A DNA stretch of 64,000 nt from Heloderma charlesbogerti. Taxonomy: Eukaryota > Chordata > Lepidosauria > Squamata > Helodermatidae. Made by a program: the position numbers and the translations under genes. The notes beneath the pieces are model-generated. The model did no database searches. It was not told the origin of the DNA and saw nothing but the letters and a program-made list of their open reading frames with translations. This document shows, piece after piece, positions 33,041 to 44,620 of this stretch. The stretch lies in assembly GCA_026122225.1 (NCBI GenBank), contig JANEZZ010001565.1, forward strand, positions 1-64,000, in the 5' to 3' direction. Positions within the stretch are counted from its first letter, which is position 1. Each line of letters begins with the position of its first letter.

Positions 33041-33231
33041 CAATCCTATGGTCCCTGGGCCAACATCCCAGGGACCGTAGGATTGTTCTGCTTCCCCTTC
33101 TAAGGTCATAGACAATGCTCTGACCTTAGAAGGGGAAGCAGAACAATCCTATGGTCCCTGGGCCAACATCCCAGGGACCGTAGGATTGTTCTGCTTCCCC
33201 TTCTAAGGTCATAGACAATGCTCTGACCTCG
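33041..33231. repeat. Tandem array of two alternating hairpins
   Basis: 33041-33085 is a 45-bp hairpin (CAATCCTATGGTCCCTGGG paired with CCCAGGGACCGTAGGATTG). 33086-33143 is a 58-bp hairpin (TTCTGCTTCCCCTTCTAAGG with its complement). The 103-bp pair then repeats from 33144, with the second hairpin losing its complement after GACCTCGG. The sequence ends relate to R1 family termini. Confidence 0.9.
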
Positions 33232-33433
33232 GAGCCAGGAACCCATGCTTCAACCCCCCTCCCCCACAGCTGGAATGGAAAGAACTATGCTGGCTGTTCT
33301 CCAAGATTGGAAATGCAATCTCGGATGAGAAGAAACAGAGACGTTCTGGTGGGTGGAGAGGGGAGGAGACTGGAGAGACCTGGAGATGAATTCTCCTGAG
33401 ACTTCTCCAGCCTACTTCTCTATGTTAGATGAA
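33232..33433. repeat. Repeat family R1, copy 3 (partial)
   Basis: AGCCAGGAACCCATGCTTC, the CTGGAATGGAAAGAACTATG block and GGGAGGAGACTGGAGAG match the R1 order; truncated where BovB begins. Confidence 0.6.
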
Positions 33434-33451
33434 GGTGTCAGGGATGGTCCT

Positions 33452-34626
33452 ACAATTCTGCTCATTTCACATGCCAGCAAGGTGATGCCCAAAATCCTAC
33501 AAGCTAGGCTTCAGCAGTATGTGAACCGAGAACTACCAGAAGTACAAGCAGGGTTTCGAAGAGGCAGAGGAACTGGAGATCAAATCGCCAACTTTCGCTG
33601 GATCATGGAGAAAGCAACAGAATTCCATAAAAACATCTATTTCTGCTCTATTGACTATGCTAAAGCCTTTGATTGTGTGGATCACAACAAACTGTGGCAA
33701 ATTCTTAAAGTGATGGGAGTACCAGACCACCTTACCTGTCTCCTGAGAAACCTGTACGAGGGTCAAGAAGCAACAGTAAGAACCAGACATGGAACAACCA
33801 ATTGGTTCAAAATTGGGAAAGGAGTACAACAAGGCTGCATATTGTCACCCTGCTTATTTAACTTATATGCAGAGTACATCTGCAGAAAGCGAAGAGGATC
33901 TCAAGAGCCTCTTGTTGAGGGTGAAAGTGGAGAGTGCAAAAGCTGGTTTGAAACTCGACATTAAAAAAACTAAGATCATGGCATCTGACCCCATCACTTC
34001 CTGGCATATAGAAGGGGAAGAAATGGAAGCAGTGACAGATTTTATTTTCTTGGGTTCCAAGATCACCGCAGATGGTGACTGTAGCCATGAAATTAAAAGA
34101 TGCTTGCTCCTTGGGAGGAAAGCTATGGCAAACCTAAGCAGCATAGTAAGAAGCAGAGACATCACCTTGCCGACAAAGGTCCATCTAATCAAAGCTATGG
34201 TTTTCCCAGTAGTAACCTATGGCTGTGAGAGCTGGACTATAAGGAAGGCTGAGCGCCGAAGAATTGATGCTTTCGAACTGTGGTGCTGGAGAAGACTCTT
34301 ACGAGTCCCCTGGACTGCAAGGAGGTCAAATCACTCAATCCTAAAGGAAATCAACCCTGAGTGCTCCTTGGAAGGACAGATCCTGAAGCTGAAGCTCAAA
34401 TATTTTGGCCACCTAATGCGAAGAGAAAAGTCCCTGGAAAAGACCCTGATGCTGGGAAAGACTGAAGGCAAAAGGAGAAGGCGACGGCAGAGGATGAGAT
34501 GGCTAGATAGCATCACCGATGCAATGAATATGAACTTGAGCATGCTCCGGGAGAGAGCGCAGGACAGGAAGGCCTGGCGTGCTATGGTCCATGGGGTCAC
34601 GAAGAGTTGGACACGACAACAACAAC
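33452..34626 (+). mobile_element. BovB LINE, RT and C-terminus, catalytic box deleted
   Basis: Two overlapping frames, 33452-33964 and 33885-34626. The first has ISHASKVMPKILQARLQQYV, DYAKAFDCVDHNKLW and GKGVQQGCILSPCLFNLYAE. The second resumes at ESEEDLKSLLLRVKVES and runs through ITADGDCSHEIKRC, YGCESW, FELWCWRRLLRVPWTARR and the C-terminus. The segment with the catalytic YADD pair is missing: a deletion near 33872-33885 joins two GCAGA-like repeats and shifts the frame. The copy is therefore RT-dead. It ends in (ACA)n. Confidence 0.9.
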
Positions 34627-34661
34627 TGCTAGACCTATCATTTTATCTCATAGTTTTCCCA

Positions 34662-35000
34662 AGGTACCAAAATACACCTTGTCATCATGGATCACACTTG
34701 TGTTAACCACATTTCTGATAAAGCAGATTGGGGTGGAGGCATTGCTTGGAAAAAGTATGTGTACTCATGAAGATTTCTACCTCTGATATATGTTTTTGTG
34801 GCATGACAGTGTCATGAAACCTAGATGGGTGTTTTTGTGGTGAGCATACATGTGAGTTCCTGTTTGACGCTGCGTTGTTGGCAGTTTCCTGTAAAAATAA
34901 TGAGTATTTGTTTTGTTTTCTGTTTTTTAAAAAAACTCACAGGTTTTTTTTTAGTGTACACAAATGTGACATGGATATTTCTCTAAATATCCAAAAACCT
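34662..35000. repeat. Long direct repeat, copy 1
   Basis: Similar to 35310-35645: ATGAAGATTTCTACCTCTG, GTGTTTTTGTGGTGAGCA, GAGTTCCT, TAAAAATAATGAGTATTTG and AAATGTGACATG recur in order. Unknown family. Confidence 0.75.
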
Positions 35001-35309
35001 TAAAGAACTGCACATTTATTATGGCAGAAGCTTTCATGGACTGCAATCCAATCATTGGCACAAAACTGTACATCCATGGTATTGATGGTCATAGGTGATG
35101 AAGAAGTTTACATGCAGATGTATTACAAACTTTTGTCAATAAATGAGAATTCACGAGGAACTATAATGTTTTCAGGCCACACCCATGAGTGAAACCCTGT
35201 ATACATCATGATGCAATCTAAGGTCTTGGATGAGAATTATGATTAGGCAAAACTTTTTGTATCGTGCTGCTAGATCTGTGATTTTAGTTTGTATTTTTTT
35301 TTTCTACAC

Positions 35310-35645
35310 CACCAGAATACCCCCTGTCTCCAGGGATCACAATTGTGCCAACAGAATCTCTGATAGCGGATAGGAAGTGGGGAGGTGGTGGTTAAGAGAG
35401 AAAAAAAGGCACCCATGAAGATTTCTGCCTCTGGTAGAGGTTTTTGTGGCCTGGCTGTGTCACAAAGTGCTGGATCTGTGTTTTTGTGGTGAGCAGAGAA
35501 CTGAGTTCCTCATATATGGTGGGTTATTTAGGTGTCCCTATAAAAATACTGTGTATTTGTTTTGTTTAAAAAACATACTTTTTTATATATTGCTCCTTGT
35601 GTACAAAAACGTGACCTGTAATAGATTTTTCTGTAAATATCCAAG
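35310..35645. repeat. Long direct repeat, copy 2
   Basis: Partner of 34662-35000, about 640 bp downstream in the same orientation, moderately diverged (ATGAAGATTTCTGCCTCTG, GTGTTTTTGTGGTGAGCA, TAAAAATACTGTGTATTTG). Confidence 0.75.
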
Positions 35646-36164
35646 TGACTTTTGGCACATTAAAGACTGTGACTTAGGATCTACTTCATCAGATTAGGGG
35701 CGTATGAGAGATTTGTTTCAGTTTGTTTTTGATCAGGATTTGACCCAGTTCATACATCCCAGACAGAAATCCGTATGTTTCTGAGCTTGCAGTGTGATTC
35801 AAGCCCCCACCCCACCCCCAAAGGGGGCTTTCCACATTTCAAAAATGTGTTAAATCATAAGAGAAGAACTGGTGGATTTAAAAATGCATACATTTCAAAA
35901 TGCAAATGTGTTTTGGCCCAAAGCAACAAAAGAATGTGTGCAATACACAACCATTACCCAGGTCAACTAAGCAGGAGCTTACTTCGCTCATCATCACCCA
36001 CCCTCTTGCAAGAAGCAGGAGTGAATATGCTCTCGTCCAAGATTTTAATCGTTTAAATTTAGAAGACGGGATGGGTGTAGATTGCAAACTGAGCAACTCT
36101 CCCTACACACACCATGGCTCCCTCGTCCCATCTCCTGGGAGGAGCCTAGAAGGATCCGCATCCC

Positions 36165-36334
36165 TCTGGCCTCAGCTTTCTTTATCCAGGTGACCCAAGG
36201 CAGGGCTCACCTCATCCTGCTGTTGTAATGACCCCAGAGTTGGTCATCCATGTATGCAGAAGCCAGGAATGTGGGCAGCCCTTGTCCAGAGCCCCAGATT
36301 ACCAAGGGAAAGTGCAGGCAATGTGAAGAGAAGC
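36165..36334 (-). pseudogene. MHC class I-like copy B, partial alpha-1 exon with stop
   Basis: After acceptor TTCCCTTGCAG the exon starts at 36334: GFSSHCLHFPLVIWGSGQ, LPTFLASAYMDDQLWGHY, NSRMR, then TGA where copies A and C have Arg. The frame continues ALPWVTWIKKA and then jumps into what is intron in copy A (GCCTAGAAGGATCC at about 36150 matches 58920). The second half of alpha-1 and the donor are deleted. Clearly non-functional. Confidence 0.88.
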
Positions 36335-36339
36335 CTGCA

Positions 36340-37596
36340 AGGGAAGAATGTGGGGCAGGAATATGAGGGCTGCAACCAAGGGCACCCCAAACCACCTCTG
36401 AAAACCACCTTCCCTTACCATGATCCTTCCTCCTCCATGAAAGCAGAAAGAGCCTCCTTTGACCCACCAGTTGATGGAAATACACCTAGAAGCTCCAATT
36501 TATCTTTGCAAATATGGTCTGGTAAATTAGTCTTCCTGCCATCCACCGCCACCAAATCCTAGAAACCATATGTGCTTGTTCATTATGCAAAGGAATAATA
36601 TTAATTTGTTAAACTTCTTCAAGTTACGTTGTGTTTGCTGTGCTCATGCCAAGAAAGAAGGGTCTCTCCCAACACAATGCCTGAAGGTGCTTTCTGGTTG
36701 CCACTAGTTCCATACTAAGAATAGAGCTGCAGGACCAGCTGGATGAAAAAAATGGAAGAATCTACACCACTTCCTCGCTCAACTGTCCTACGTGAATTTT
36801 TTTCTCTGAGTCTGAACATGCTGGGGAGAGCTTGGGCAGTATGCTGTGGTTTCTTCTCCATACTATTTCTGCTCTTCGGGTATCTTCTAAATAAATAAAA
36901 AGGAAGTGCTTGTTTTTATGTCCTCGATGGATCCTAAAATTGTACATCCCATCATTACAAAACTTTACAGAGTAGTTCTACCTCTGTCTGGGATGGTTTT
37001 AGGCATAGTGAAAATTTTGTCTACCACCTTGAAACAAAATGGCGGTTAACCCAAATTTTTAAAGATGTATAGCTTCAATACCATTTGATCGATTTCAACC
37101 AAACTTGGCATGATGATTCAGCACTGCAATGAGCAAATTTCAACCATACCAAAAAATGATGTCTGCCATCTTGAAACAAAATGGTGCTGAATTGAAACTT
37201 TTAAAACTCACTGCCTCTATTTGATCAACTATTTGATCAGCTATTTGATCAACATAATTTAGCCTCGAAGATTCATCTATTCATGTTCTTCAATTGTAGA
37301 CAGTTTTAAAAAAATCAAGTCCCAAATATTGAAAAAAAAAACCTGTTCAAGTATGAAAACAGGACAAATACATTAGACCTCTGTAATTTAAAAATAGAAC
37401 AAAACATCACACGAACACGAAAATGAAAACGAGGACTGTGATGATCCTGCAGAGGTGGCGGGATCAAGACTCTCCCTGGTCCAGTGTAGTGGGGTTGCTT
37501 ATCGCCATGGAGATGTGTTTTGTGCTGTTCTGTTTTCCAGCTCTTTGTTCCTGCCTTAGTTTGTTTGGGCAGGCCTTCCAACCAGTGGTCTGGCAT
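36340..37596. other. Intron-like sequence of unit B
   Basis: 36400-36880 is collinear with units A and C (for example GTTGCCACTAGTTCC, CATGCTGGGGAGAGC). 36980-37300 holds phrases such as ACCAAACTTGGCATGATG and GAAACAAAATGG that recur at 38460-38520. No exon seen. Confidence 0.55.
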
Positions 37597-38016
37597 GAAT
37601 CATAGAATCATAGAAGAGTAGGGTTGGAAGGGGCCTACAAGACCATCGAGTCCAACCCCCTGCTCAGTGCAGAAATCCAAGTCAGAGCATCCCCACAGAT
37701 GGCTGTCCAGCCTCGTCTTGAACGCCTCCAGTGTGGGAAAGCCCACCACCTCCCGAGGTAATTGGTTCCATTGTCATATTGCTCTAACAGTCAGGAAGTT
37801 TTTCCTGATGTTCATCTGGAATCTGGCTTCCTGTCACTTGAGCCCATTCTTCCGTGTCCTGCACTCTGGGATGATCGAGAAGAGATCCTGGCCTTCCTCT
37901 TTGTGACAACCTTTCAAGTACTTGAAGAGTGCTATCATATCTCCCCTCAGTCTTCCTTTATTAAAGCTAAACATGTCCAGTTCTTTCAGTCTCTCCTCAT
38001 AGGATTTTGTTTCCAG
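37597..38016 (-). mobile_element. 5'-truncated CR1 3' end
   Basis: CR1 tail from GAATCATAGAATCATAGAAG; reverse frame encodes [20 protein letters not shown]. Ends at TTTGTTTCCAG. Confidence 0.9.
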
Positions 38017-38032
38017 TTGTGGGACTTTCACC

Positions 38033-39025
38033 AAAGCTCCAAGACCGTGAAACCTAGACACCTGAAACTTGGCATGCAGACTAAGGGGCCTTTATGGATG
38101 TACACATCAAGGTTATTGGCTTTTAAAAATGCATTAATTATGATTAATGTAAATTAAGGTTGAAGCCTGGCAGACTTTCTTAGCCAGAAGACAGTTATGC
38201 AGTTCATACAGTTTGAAGGCAAGAGGACATGGTCTGAGGGAAAAAGCTATATGGCTGCCCCCTCACCTCTTCTTCTGGGCAGCCCTCCCTCAGGGAATGA
38301 AGTGGACATACCCCGCCCTCAAGGGGCTATGGGGGTCACCATGGCAGGGACTGTGCCTAAGGTCCAGGGCAGGCATAATGTGTCCAACTTTAGCAGCTGT
38401 GTAACTTTGCTTGAAAGCTTCAGGGTATCCACATAAGGGCTATTCCTACCTCTATCTGGGATAGTTTTAGGCACAGTGAAAATTCCATCCCCCATCTTGA
38501 AACAAAATGGCAGCCAATCAAAATGTTTGAAGATGCACTGCTTCAATGCAACTGTTTGTTTGCATATCCTCCAAGACCATGAAACCTAGTCACCTGAAGC
38601 TCCAAGACCATGAAACCTAGACACCTGGAACTTGTCATGCAGACTAATGGGACCTTATGGGTGTACACCTCAGGGTTGTTTGTGTCTTAAAATACATGAC
38701 TTATAATTAATTTAAATGCATCTGTGAGGCTAAAGCCTGTGGTACAATATTCAGGCAGTGCATGGCGGACTTTCTTAATCTGCACATAGTTCTGCAATTC
38801 AGCCAGTCTGAAGCCAGGAGGAAGTAGTCTGAGGGAAAGAGTGATATTGCTGCCCCCTCCCCTCTTCTCCTGGGCAGCCCCCCCCGATCAGGTGATGAAG
38901 TGGACAGACCCCTCCCTCAAGGCGCTATGGGGGTCACCATGGCAAGGGTTGTGCCTAGGGGCCAGGGCAGACATAATGCACCCAACTCTGGCAGATGTGT
39001 AACTTTGCTTGAAGTCTTCACTGTA
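38033..39025. repeat. Tandemly duplicated repeat, about 540-bp unit
   Basis: Unit 1 begins CCAAGACCGTGAAACCTAGA near 38039; unit 2 begins CCAAGACCATGAAACCTAGA near 38601. Both continue with GGCATGCAGAC/TGTCATGCAGAC, TGGTCTGAGG/TAGTCTGAGG, CTATGGGGGTCACCATGGCA and GTGTAACTTTGCTTGAA. An extra partial start (CCAAGACCATGAAACC) lies at about 38571. No coding capacity. Confidence 0.85.
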
Positions 39026-39081
39026 TCAAACAAAGGGCTGGTCCAGCCCATGCAAAGCTGGGTCCATGTGCTAGTGTAAAA

Positions 39082-39082
<1 letters not shown>

Positions 39083-39135
<53 letters not shown>
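39083..39135. repeat. (GAAA)n microsatellite
   Basis: Uninterrupted tetranucleotide run; the long Ser/Phe reverse frames here are artefacts. Confidence 0.98.
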
Positions 39136-39136
<1 letters not shown>

Positions 39137-39469
39137 CAAGCAAAGTATGAGAAAGAGCATCTTCTGGAAATAAATAACAGCACCCAACAAATTGGGCAAA
39201 TTCATCACGTTTGTTGAACCGCCTGCTCACTTTCTCAGCCGGGTCCCACAACTTTGGACCATGGCCTTTACCAGGAATGCATCACCTGACTGCACTTTGA
39301 CTGTATACAAAGCCTGCATCAAAGTTATGCACTTTGCACATGCTCAGCAGAACTCAGCACAGGGCGTCGTTTTGTGAATTAATGGGATCGCAAGCCTGCC
39401 TTGTTGCATATCCGTAACACAATTAACCCATGCTATTGCATTAAACTGTCTGAGCAACTAAAACAGTTC

Positions 39470-39835
39470 AAGAGCAATCCTGGGGCCCCTAGACAATGTC
39501 TGAGGGGCCATATGAGAGTTCAGATTACGTGCTCTGAGGAGGGAATCAGAGGGAATCGCCCTCCCTCTCGCAGCCAGCGTGGAAAGAACTGCACTGGCTG
39601 TCTTCAAGTCCTTGACCTCGGGGAGGGAGAAAAGGCCAAGACACATGCTGTCCTGTGCCTCCACCAGCCTCCTTCCCTCAAACTCCGAAGCGCCTTTGCT
39701 TGACCTTCAAAACAGTCCATCTAGCGAAAAATGCAGGGCGGTGGGACCGGGAGGTGAAGATCACCTCTGCTGCAGATGATGACCCTACTTCTCTGAGCTC
39801 AGGGGCTTACAAGGGTGCAACCCATTGGATTGGCT
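39470..39835. repeat. Repeat family R1, copy 4
   Basis: GAGCAATCCTGGGGCCCCTA at left, CTCGCAGCCAGCGTGGAAAG, CATCTAGCGAAAAATGCAGG, and GTGCAACCCATTGGATTGG at right. Paralogous to the copies in units A and C. Confidence 0.65.
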
Positions 39836-40143
39836 TTCATGGTCTTTGTAACTGTGTGTGTGTGTGTGTGTGTGTTCTAAGTTTCTAAGCATTTGAGAAA
39901 TGACCTTGCCAATGCATAAAGAGGAATTCCATCATTACTATATCCAGATTTCAGGACATGGGGCTGTGATCAAGGAACTCTGAGTTATATTAGCCCACTG
40001 TGCCCTTTTTGCTCTCTGTGTGTGAAGGAATGTTGTATGACAACCAAACAGGGTTGTGATGTATCTAATTGTGTATATTGTCTTAACAGAAGCTATGACT
40101 TTTAGTTTCTCTTTTCTTCTTCAAGACTTTTTGAAGGCTTCTC

Positions 40144-40652
40144 ATAGAGTCATAGAATAGTAGGGTTGGAAGGGGCCAACAAGGCCATCGAGTCCAACCC
40201 CCTGCTCAATGCAGGAATCCAAGTCAGAGCATCCCTGACAGATGGCTGTCCAGCCTCATCTTGAATGCCTCCAGTGTGGGAGAGCCCACCGCCTCCTAGG
40301 TCATTGGTTCCATTGTTGTATTGCTCTAACAGTCAGGAAGCTTTTCCTGATGTTCAGCCGGAATCTGGCTTCCTGTAACTTGAGCCCATTCTTCCGTGTC
40401 CTGCACTCTGGGATGATCAAGAAGAGATGCTGGCCTTCCTCTCTGTGACAACCTTTCAAGTACTTGAAGAGCGCTATCATATCTCCCCTCAGTCTTCTCT
40501 TCTCAAGGCTAAACATGCCCAGTTCTTTCAGTCTCTCTTCATAGGGCTTTGTTTCCAGTCCCCTGATCATCTTTGTTGCCCTCCTCTGAACCCTCTCCAG
40601 TTTGTCTGCATCCTTCTTAAAGTGTGGTGCCCAGAACTGGACACAGTACTCC
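40144..40652 (-). mobile_element. 5'-truncated CR1 3' end
   Basis: CR1 tail from CATAGAGTCATAGAATAG to GGACACAGTACTCC; reverse frame encodes [19 protein letters not shown]. It abuts a (CT)n tract and is absent from unit C. Confidence 0.92.
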
Positions 40653-40654
40653 CT

Positions 40655-40658
40655 TTCC

Positions 40659-40694
<36 letters not shown>
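40655..40694. repeat. (CT)n microsatellite
   Basis: Nearly pure CT run directly at the 5' end of the CR1 fragment. Confidence 0.95.
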
Positions 40695-40717
40695 GAGCAA
40701 AGCCTAGGGGCATCTCT

Positions 40718-41427
40718 TGTTGTTGTTATTGTTCAGTCATTCAGTCGTGCCCGACTCTTCGGGACCCCATGGACCATAGCATGCCAGGCCTTCCTGTCCT
40801 GCGCTCTCTCCTGGAGCGTGCTCAAGTTCATATTCATTGCATCGGTGATGCTATCGAGCCATCCCATCCTCTGCTGTCCCCTTCTCCTTTTGCCTTCAGT
40901 CTTTCCCAGCATCAGGGTCTTTTCCAGAGAGTTTTCTCTTCGCATTAGGTGGCCAAAATATTTGAGCTTCAGCTTCAGGATCTGTCCTTCCAATGAGCAC
41001 TCAGGGTTAATTTCCTTTAGGATGGACTGATTAGACCTCCTTGCAGTCCAGGGGACTCGTAAGAGTCTTCTCCAGCACCACAGTTCGAAAGCATCAATTC
41101 TTCAGCGCTCAGCCTTCCGTATAGCCCAGCTCTCACAGCCATACATTGCTACTGGGAAAACCATGGCTTTGATTAGATGGACCTTTGTCAGCAAGGTGAT
41201 GTCTCTGCTTCTTACTATGCTGTCTAGGTGTGCCATAGTTTTCCTCCCAAGGAGCAAGCGTCTTTTAATCTCATGGCTACAGTCACCGTCTGCGGTGATC
41301 TTGGAGCCCAAGAAAATAAAATCTGTCACAGCTTCCATTTCTTCCCCTTCCATATGCCAGGAAGTGATGGGGCCAGATGCCATGATCTTCATTTTTTTAA
41401 TGTTGAGTTTCAAACCAGCTTTAAATG
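40718..41427 (-). mobile_element. 5'-truncated BovB 3' end
   Basis: (GTT)n tail at the left. Reverse frames encode LNIKKMKIMASGPITSW, FIFLGSKITADGDCSHEIKR and the C-terminus. It begins at AAAGCTGGTTTGAAACTC on the minus strand and is joined directly to an R2 repeat. Confidence 0.92.
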
Positions 41428-41760
41428 CACAATCACAACGACTCCCTTTTTCACCCGTTTCCTTTCCACCTTCCCCTTTCCCCCTCCTTCTCCCCCATAT
41501 CTGAGTCTCCCATATCTTTCATTGATCTCTCTCCTTGCCACTTCTCCTCTTTTCATGGAGGGAACTCAAGCAGAACACAACAGGATAATTTGATAGCTCA
41601 TTCTGCACACAGGATAAGTTGATAGCTCATTCTGCACGATCTACTTAAAAATGGAACAAAGGGCATTTGGTGCAGGAGACGCCTGGGACAATCGCTGCAT
41701 CATGTAAAGAACCCGCAAACTTCCATGAAGGGGCAGTCTCAATTGCAGGATAAAAGCCCA
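41428..41760. repeat. Repeat family R2, copy 2 (left end lost to BovB)
   Basis: CGACTCCCTTTTTCACC, CATGGAGGGAACTCAAGCAG, GGGCATTTGGTGCAGGAGAC and CATGTAAAGAACC follow the order of the copy at 12386. TAGCTCATTCTGCACA is locally duplicated. Confidence 0.65.
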
Positions 41761-42439
41761 GTGTGAAGGAGCCCTAGGGCTGAACTGCACACTGAAGAGG
41801 TCAGCTCTCCCTTCCATTTATCAAGCACCGGAGGAAGAGTGGAGAGTTTCAGGAGTAGGTGCCAGTCCAGACATTGCCTGGGCACAAGGTCTACCAACTG
41901 AGATAACACAGATGGGTAGAGTAGGCATACACATTTCTCAGGGGCCAAGCGTACCTACCTTGGTAGGCCTGGCACCCAGGCCTTCTTGCTGCTCGGTCAA
42001 CACATATACCAGAAATGCTTCCAAGATAAAGAAAACAATTGAAGAACATGGAGATCCTTTTCCTGACAAGTTATGTGAAGCTGTAAATATTTTGAAAAGG
42101 GTGCTGTTGCCAGAAAATACCCAGTACATTCTGCTGTCCTGTGTTTGTACTGCTGTGTGTTTTTTCTCTTTCAGTCTTAGCTTTTTATATTTCACACTCC
42201 AAGGAAAGTTTGGATGGAGTTCATGATGCCTCTTGCAAGAAATGTGACGATCATCATCTTCTCCATTTGTGCTGTCAAAATCCCAGGATGGTCTGCCACC
42301 CCATGTAGGCTTTTGTATGTTATGGAATTTGATGCTAAGCAACAAAGCACAAGGAAAATATGGGCATACCACTGTGCAGCTGTACTTTGAAAAGCACCGT
42401 GAAACAAAGAAAAATGATACGAAGAGCAGCAGACCTAAT

Positions 42440-42697
42440 ATTTGTATGTATGTATGTATGTATTTATTATGTTTATGTCCCACCTTTTTTCCTCAAGGAA
42501 CCCAAGGCAGAGTACATAAACCTCCTCCTCCTCTCCATTTTATCCTCACAACAACAACCCTGTGAGGTAGGTTGGGCTGAGAGTCTGTGACTGGCTGAAA
42601 GTCACCCAGTGAGCTTCCGTGGCTGAGTGGGGACTAGAACCCAGTTCTCCTGACTCCCAGTCCAACCCTCTAGCCACTACACCATACTGGCTCTCCA
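42440..42697 (-). mobile_element. Sauria-type SINE
   Basis: Reverse reading: GCCAGTATGGTGTAGTGGCT, GACTGGGAGTCAGGAGAAC, GTGACTTTCAGCC, TACCTCACAGGGTTGTTGTT, then a (TACA)n/ATAAA-type tail near 42440. Good match to the Sauria SINE layout. Confidence 0.87.
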
Positions 42698-43241
42698 ACA
42701 GCACACTGGCTCTCTCCACAGTACGCAGAACACACGTTCGAGGGAAGGGAAATGCTCAACAGAGATGAAAGTAGACCGCAGATTCTATAAGATCTCCTCC
42801 CTGACCTCCTGAAATGAAGTCATTTCCTGCCGGCTTTGCATGATGTTTTGCCAAATACCAAAGGTAAACTTTTTCCTTCTGAAAGTCACTCCTCAATCAA
42901 ATTGCACAGACTGTGAGATGCATTTGACCATCCATCTAGGAGATTTTTAAGATCAATTCTGCAGTTGTGGGCATGGGGGGGGGGATTCCAAAAGTCTCCT
43001 TCCATCCACGTCTGGGCCTCGTGCTGCTTTTGCATAGCTGTGCTGTGCTCATTTTGCACTGCCAAGAGGGAACTAGGCAGTGCCAGGAACAGATGAGGAG
43101 AAATGCATTTCCTCATTTTTGCCTGTGGTTGCTGGAAGCACGCTGGATGTGCTCACCCCCCTCCCCACATTAGCCTGGGAGGAAATGGCGTCTTCCCTCA
43201 AACTAGGGGTGCCTGACTTTCCCCTACCCACCAGTGCTCAC

Positions 43242-43321
43242 CACAGCATCCCCCCAGAAGCAGAAGAACAGATTCCCACAGAGGCGAGAGGCGTCTCCAG
43301 AGTGCACAACACAGTTTGCGT
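43242..43321 (-). pseudogene. MHC class I-like copy B, signal-peptide exon, start codon lost
   Basis: Aligns base for base with the signal exons of A and C, but the start is ACG at 43321 instead of ATG. One extra T about 10 bases in makes it 80 bp rather than 79 and shifts the frame. The donor is GTGAGC. Together with the stop in its alpha-1 exon this copy is dead. Confidence 0.88.
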
Positions 43322-43442
43322 GGCTTTTTGTACGGGGTCCGTTTCTGTAGCTGACCTCTCGTCTGGCTCCTCTGGAAGCTGTTGAGCGGTGCTGGGCCCA
43401 ATCCAAGAAGACATTCAGAACAGGGGCCTCCTGAAGTGTGGC

Positions 43443-43447
43443 ACTGG
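43443..43447 (-). promoter_or_regulatory. Mutated CCAAT position upstream of copy B
   Basis: Minus strand reads CCAGT at exactly the 122-bp distance where copies A and C have CCAAT. Loss fits a decayed promoter. Confidence 0.5.
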
Positions 43448-44227
43448 CCAAGAGGAAACTAATCTACCAACAGGAAAAAAAATGCATTTTAGCAGTTGCA
43501 GGGTAGATTTTTCCTGAGCAGGTTGAGACTCTGTGATAGATCATCTGTGTTTTGATCTCTCAGTGACTGTCACCATCACCCTGGCTTGGGGAGAGAGGAA
43601 TAATCAAAGGCGGAAAACAGGGTGTGATGGGGGATCCAGGAAAGGTTGGAGGGGCTCATGTGACTGGAGTTAGCTCGATGGTGTGGGAAGCCCACCAGGA
43701 AAGGGAATCACACAGCCTCTTCTATGTTCTCTACAGGGTCTTGAACACAGATGGCAGCACTGGTGCTAAACCATTGTGGTTTGTGTGGCAAATGAAAGCC
43801 ACACTGATCTGGGATGATAGTTTGATACAGAAATGCAGGTGTGAGGGATTGCCTAGTGACTTTATAGAGAGGTAAATAATCCCTTTTCAGTAATTAGAAA
43901 TACCGAGACCAGGTTAACACATTAGTGCCCTTGTTCCACAGTTCAGCAGCATTTCTCACAATCTACAGGCAGGGCCGGCCCAAGGATTTCACCGCCTGAG
44001 GGAAAGCCGCAAATTCCCCACACCCAGAAACTGAACGATTCGTGAGACAGGACTTCCTTTTGCAGAAGCCATGCTGATTCTCCTTCAGAAAGACTTGTTC
44101 TTCTATACTGTGACATAGTCAGAGGATCCGAGCTTGTGGGGAATAACGTTTCAGGTACTCAAGTAGCTTCAGTGGCCTTGGGCATCATGCATCTTGATTG
44201 TGTGTGTACAGAGTTTTTTCAGAGTGT

Positions 44228-44413
44228 GAGGGCTGTAGCTCATTGTGACAGAGCACATGCTTTGCATGCAGAAGGCCCCAGGTTTGATCCCCGGCTTCTC
44301 CAGGTAGGGCAAGGAAAGAATCCTGCCTGAAACACCGGAGAGTCACTGCCAGTCGGTGTCGACAATACTGGGCTAGATGGGCCAATGGTCTGAGGTGCCT
44401 TCGATGGATATCG
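44228..44413 (+). mobile_element. tRNA-derived SINE with Pol III boxes
   Basis: A-box-like TGTAGCTCATTGTGACAGAG, B-box GGTTTGATCCCC, then CCAGGTAGGGCAAGGAAAGA, GCCTGAAACACCGGAGAG and CTAGATGGGCCAATGGTCTG. The layout is a tRNA head with an unrelated body, common in squamate genomes. A tail related to its 3' end also occurs at 56120-56318. Confidence 0.8.
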
Positions 44414-44452
44414 TGACAAAAAAATTGAAACTTCACGTGCACACATATATGC

Positions 44453-44620
44453 TGCTTTATTTATTTGTTTGTTTTATGTCCTCCCAAGTAGCTCAAAGCA
44501 GGATACATAGTTTTCCCTCCTTCTCATTTTATCTTCACAACAACCCTGTGTCATAAGTGAGGTTGAGAGATAGCGACTCTAGTCTGACTCTCTAACATGG
44601 CCATTGTCCATGCTGGCTGA
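44453..44620 (-). mobile_element. Sauria-type SINE, degraded
   Basis: Reverse reading of CTCTAACATGGCCA and ATTTTATCTTCACAACAACC; paralogue of 30893-31078. Confidence 0.65.

Noticed and set aside
35694..35762. TAGGGGCGTATGA...TCATACATCCCA as a mini hAT element
   Set aside because: Only about 70 bp, last base not A, and the flanking octamers do not match.
38917..39251. Ser/Phe-repeat reading frames
   Set aside because: Artefacts of the (GAAA)n microsatellite.
43972..44000. CAGGGCCGGCCCAAGG as the end of a known hAT element
   Set aside because: No second end or duplication could be located.
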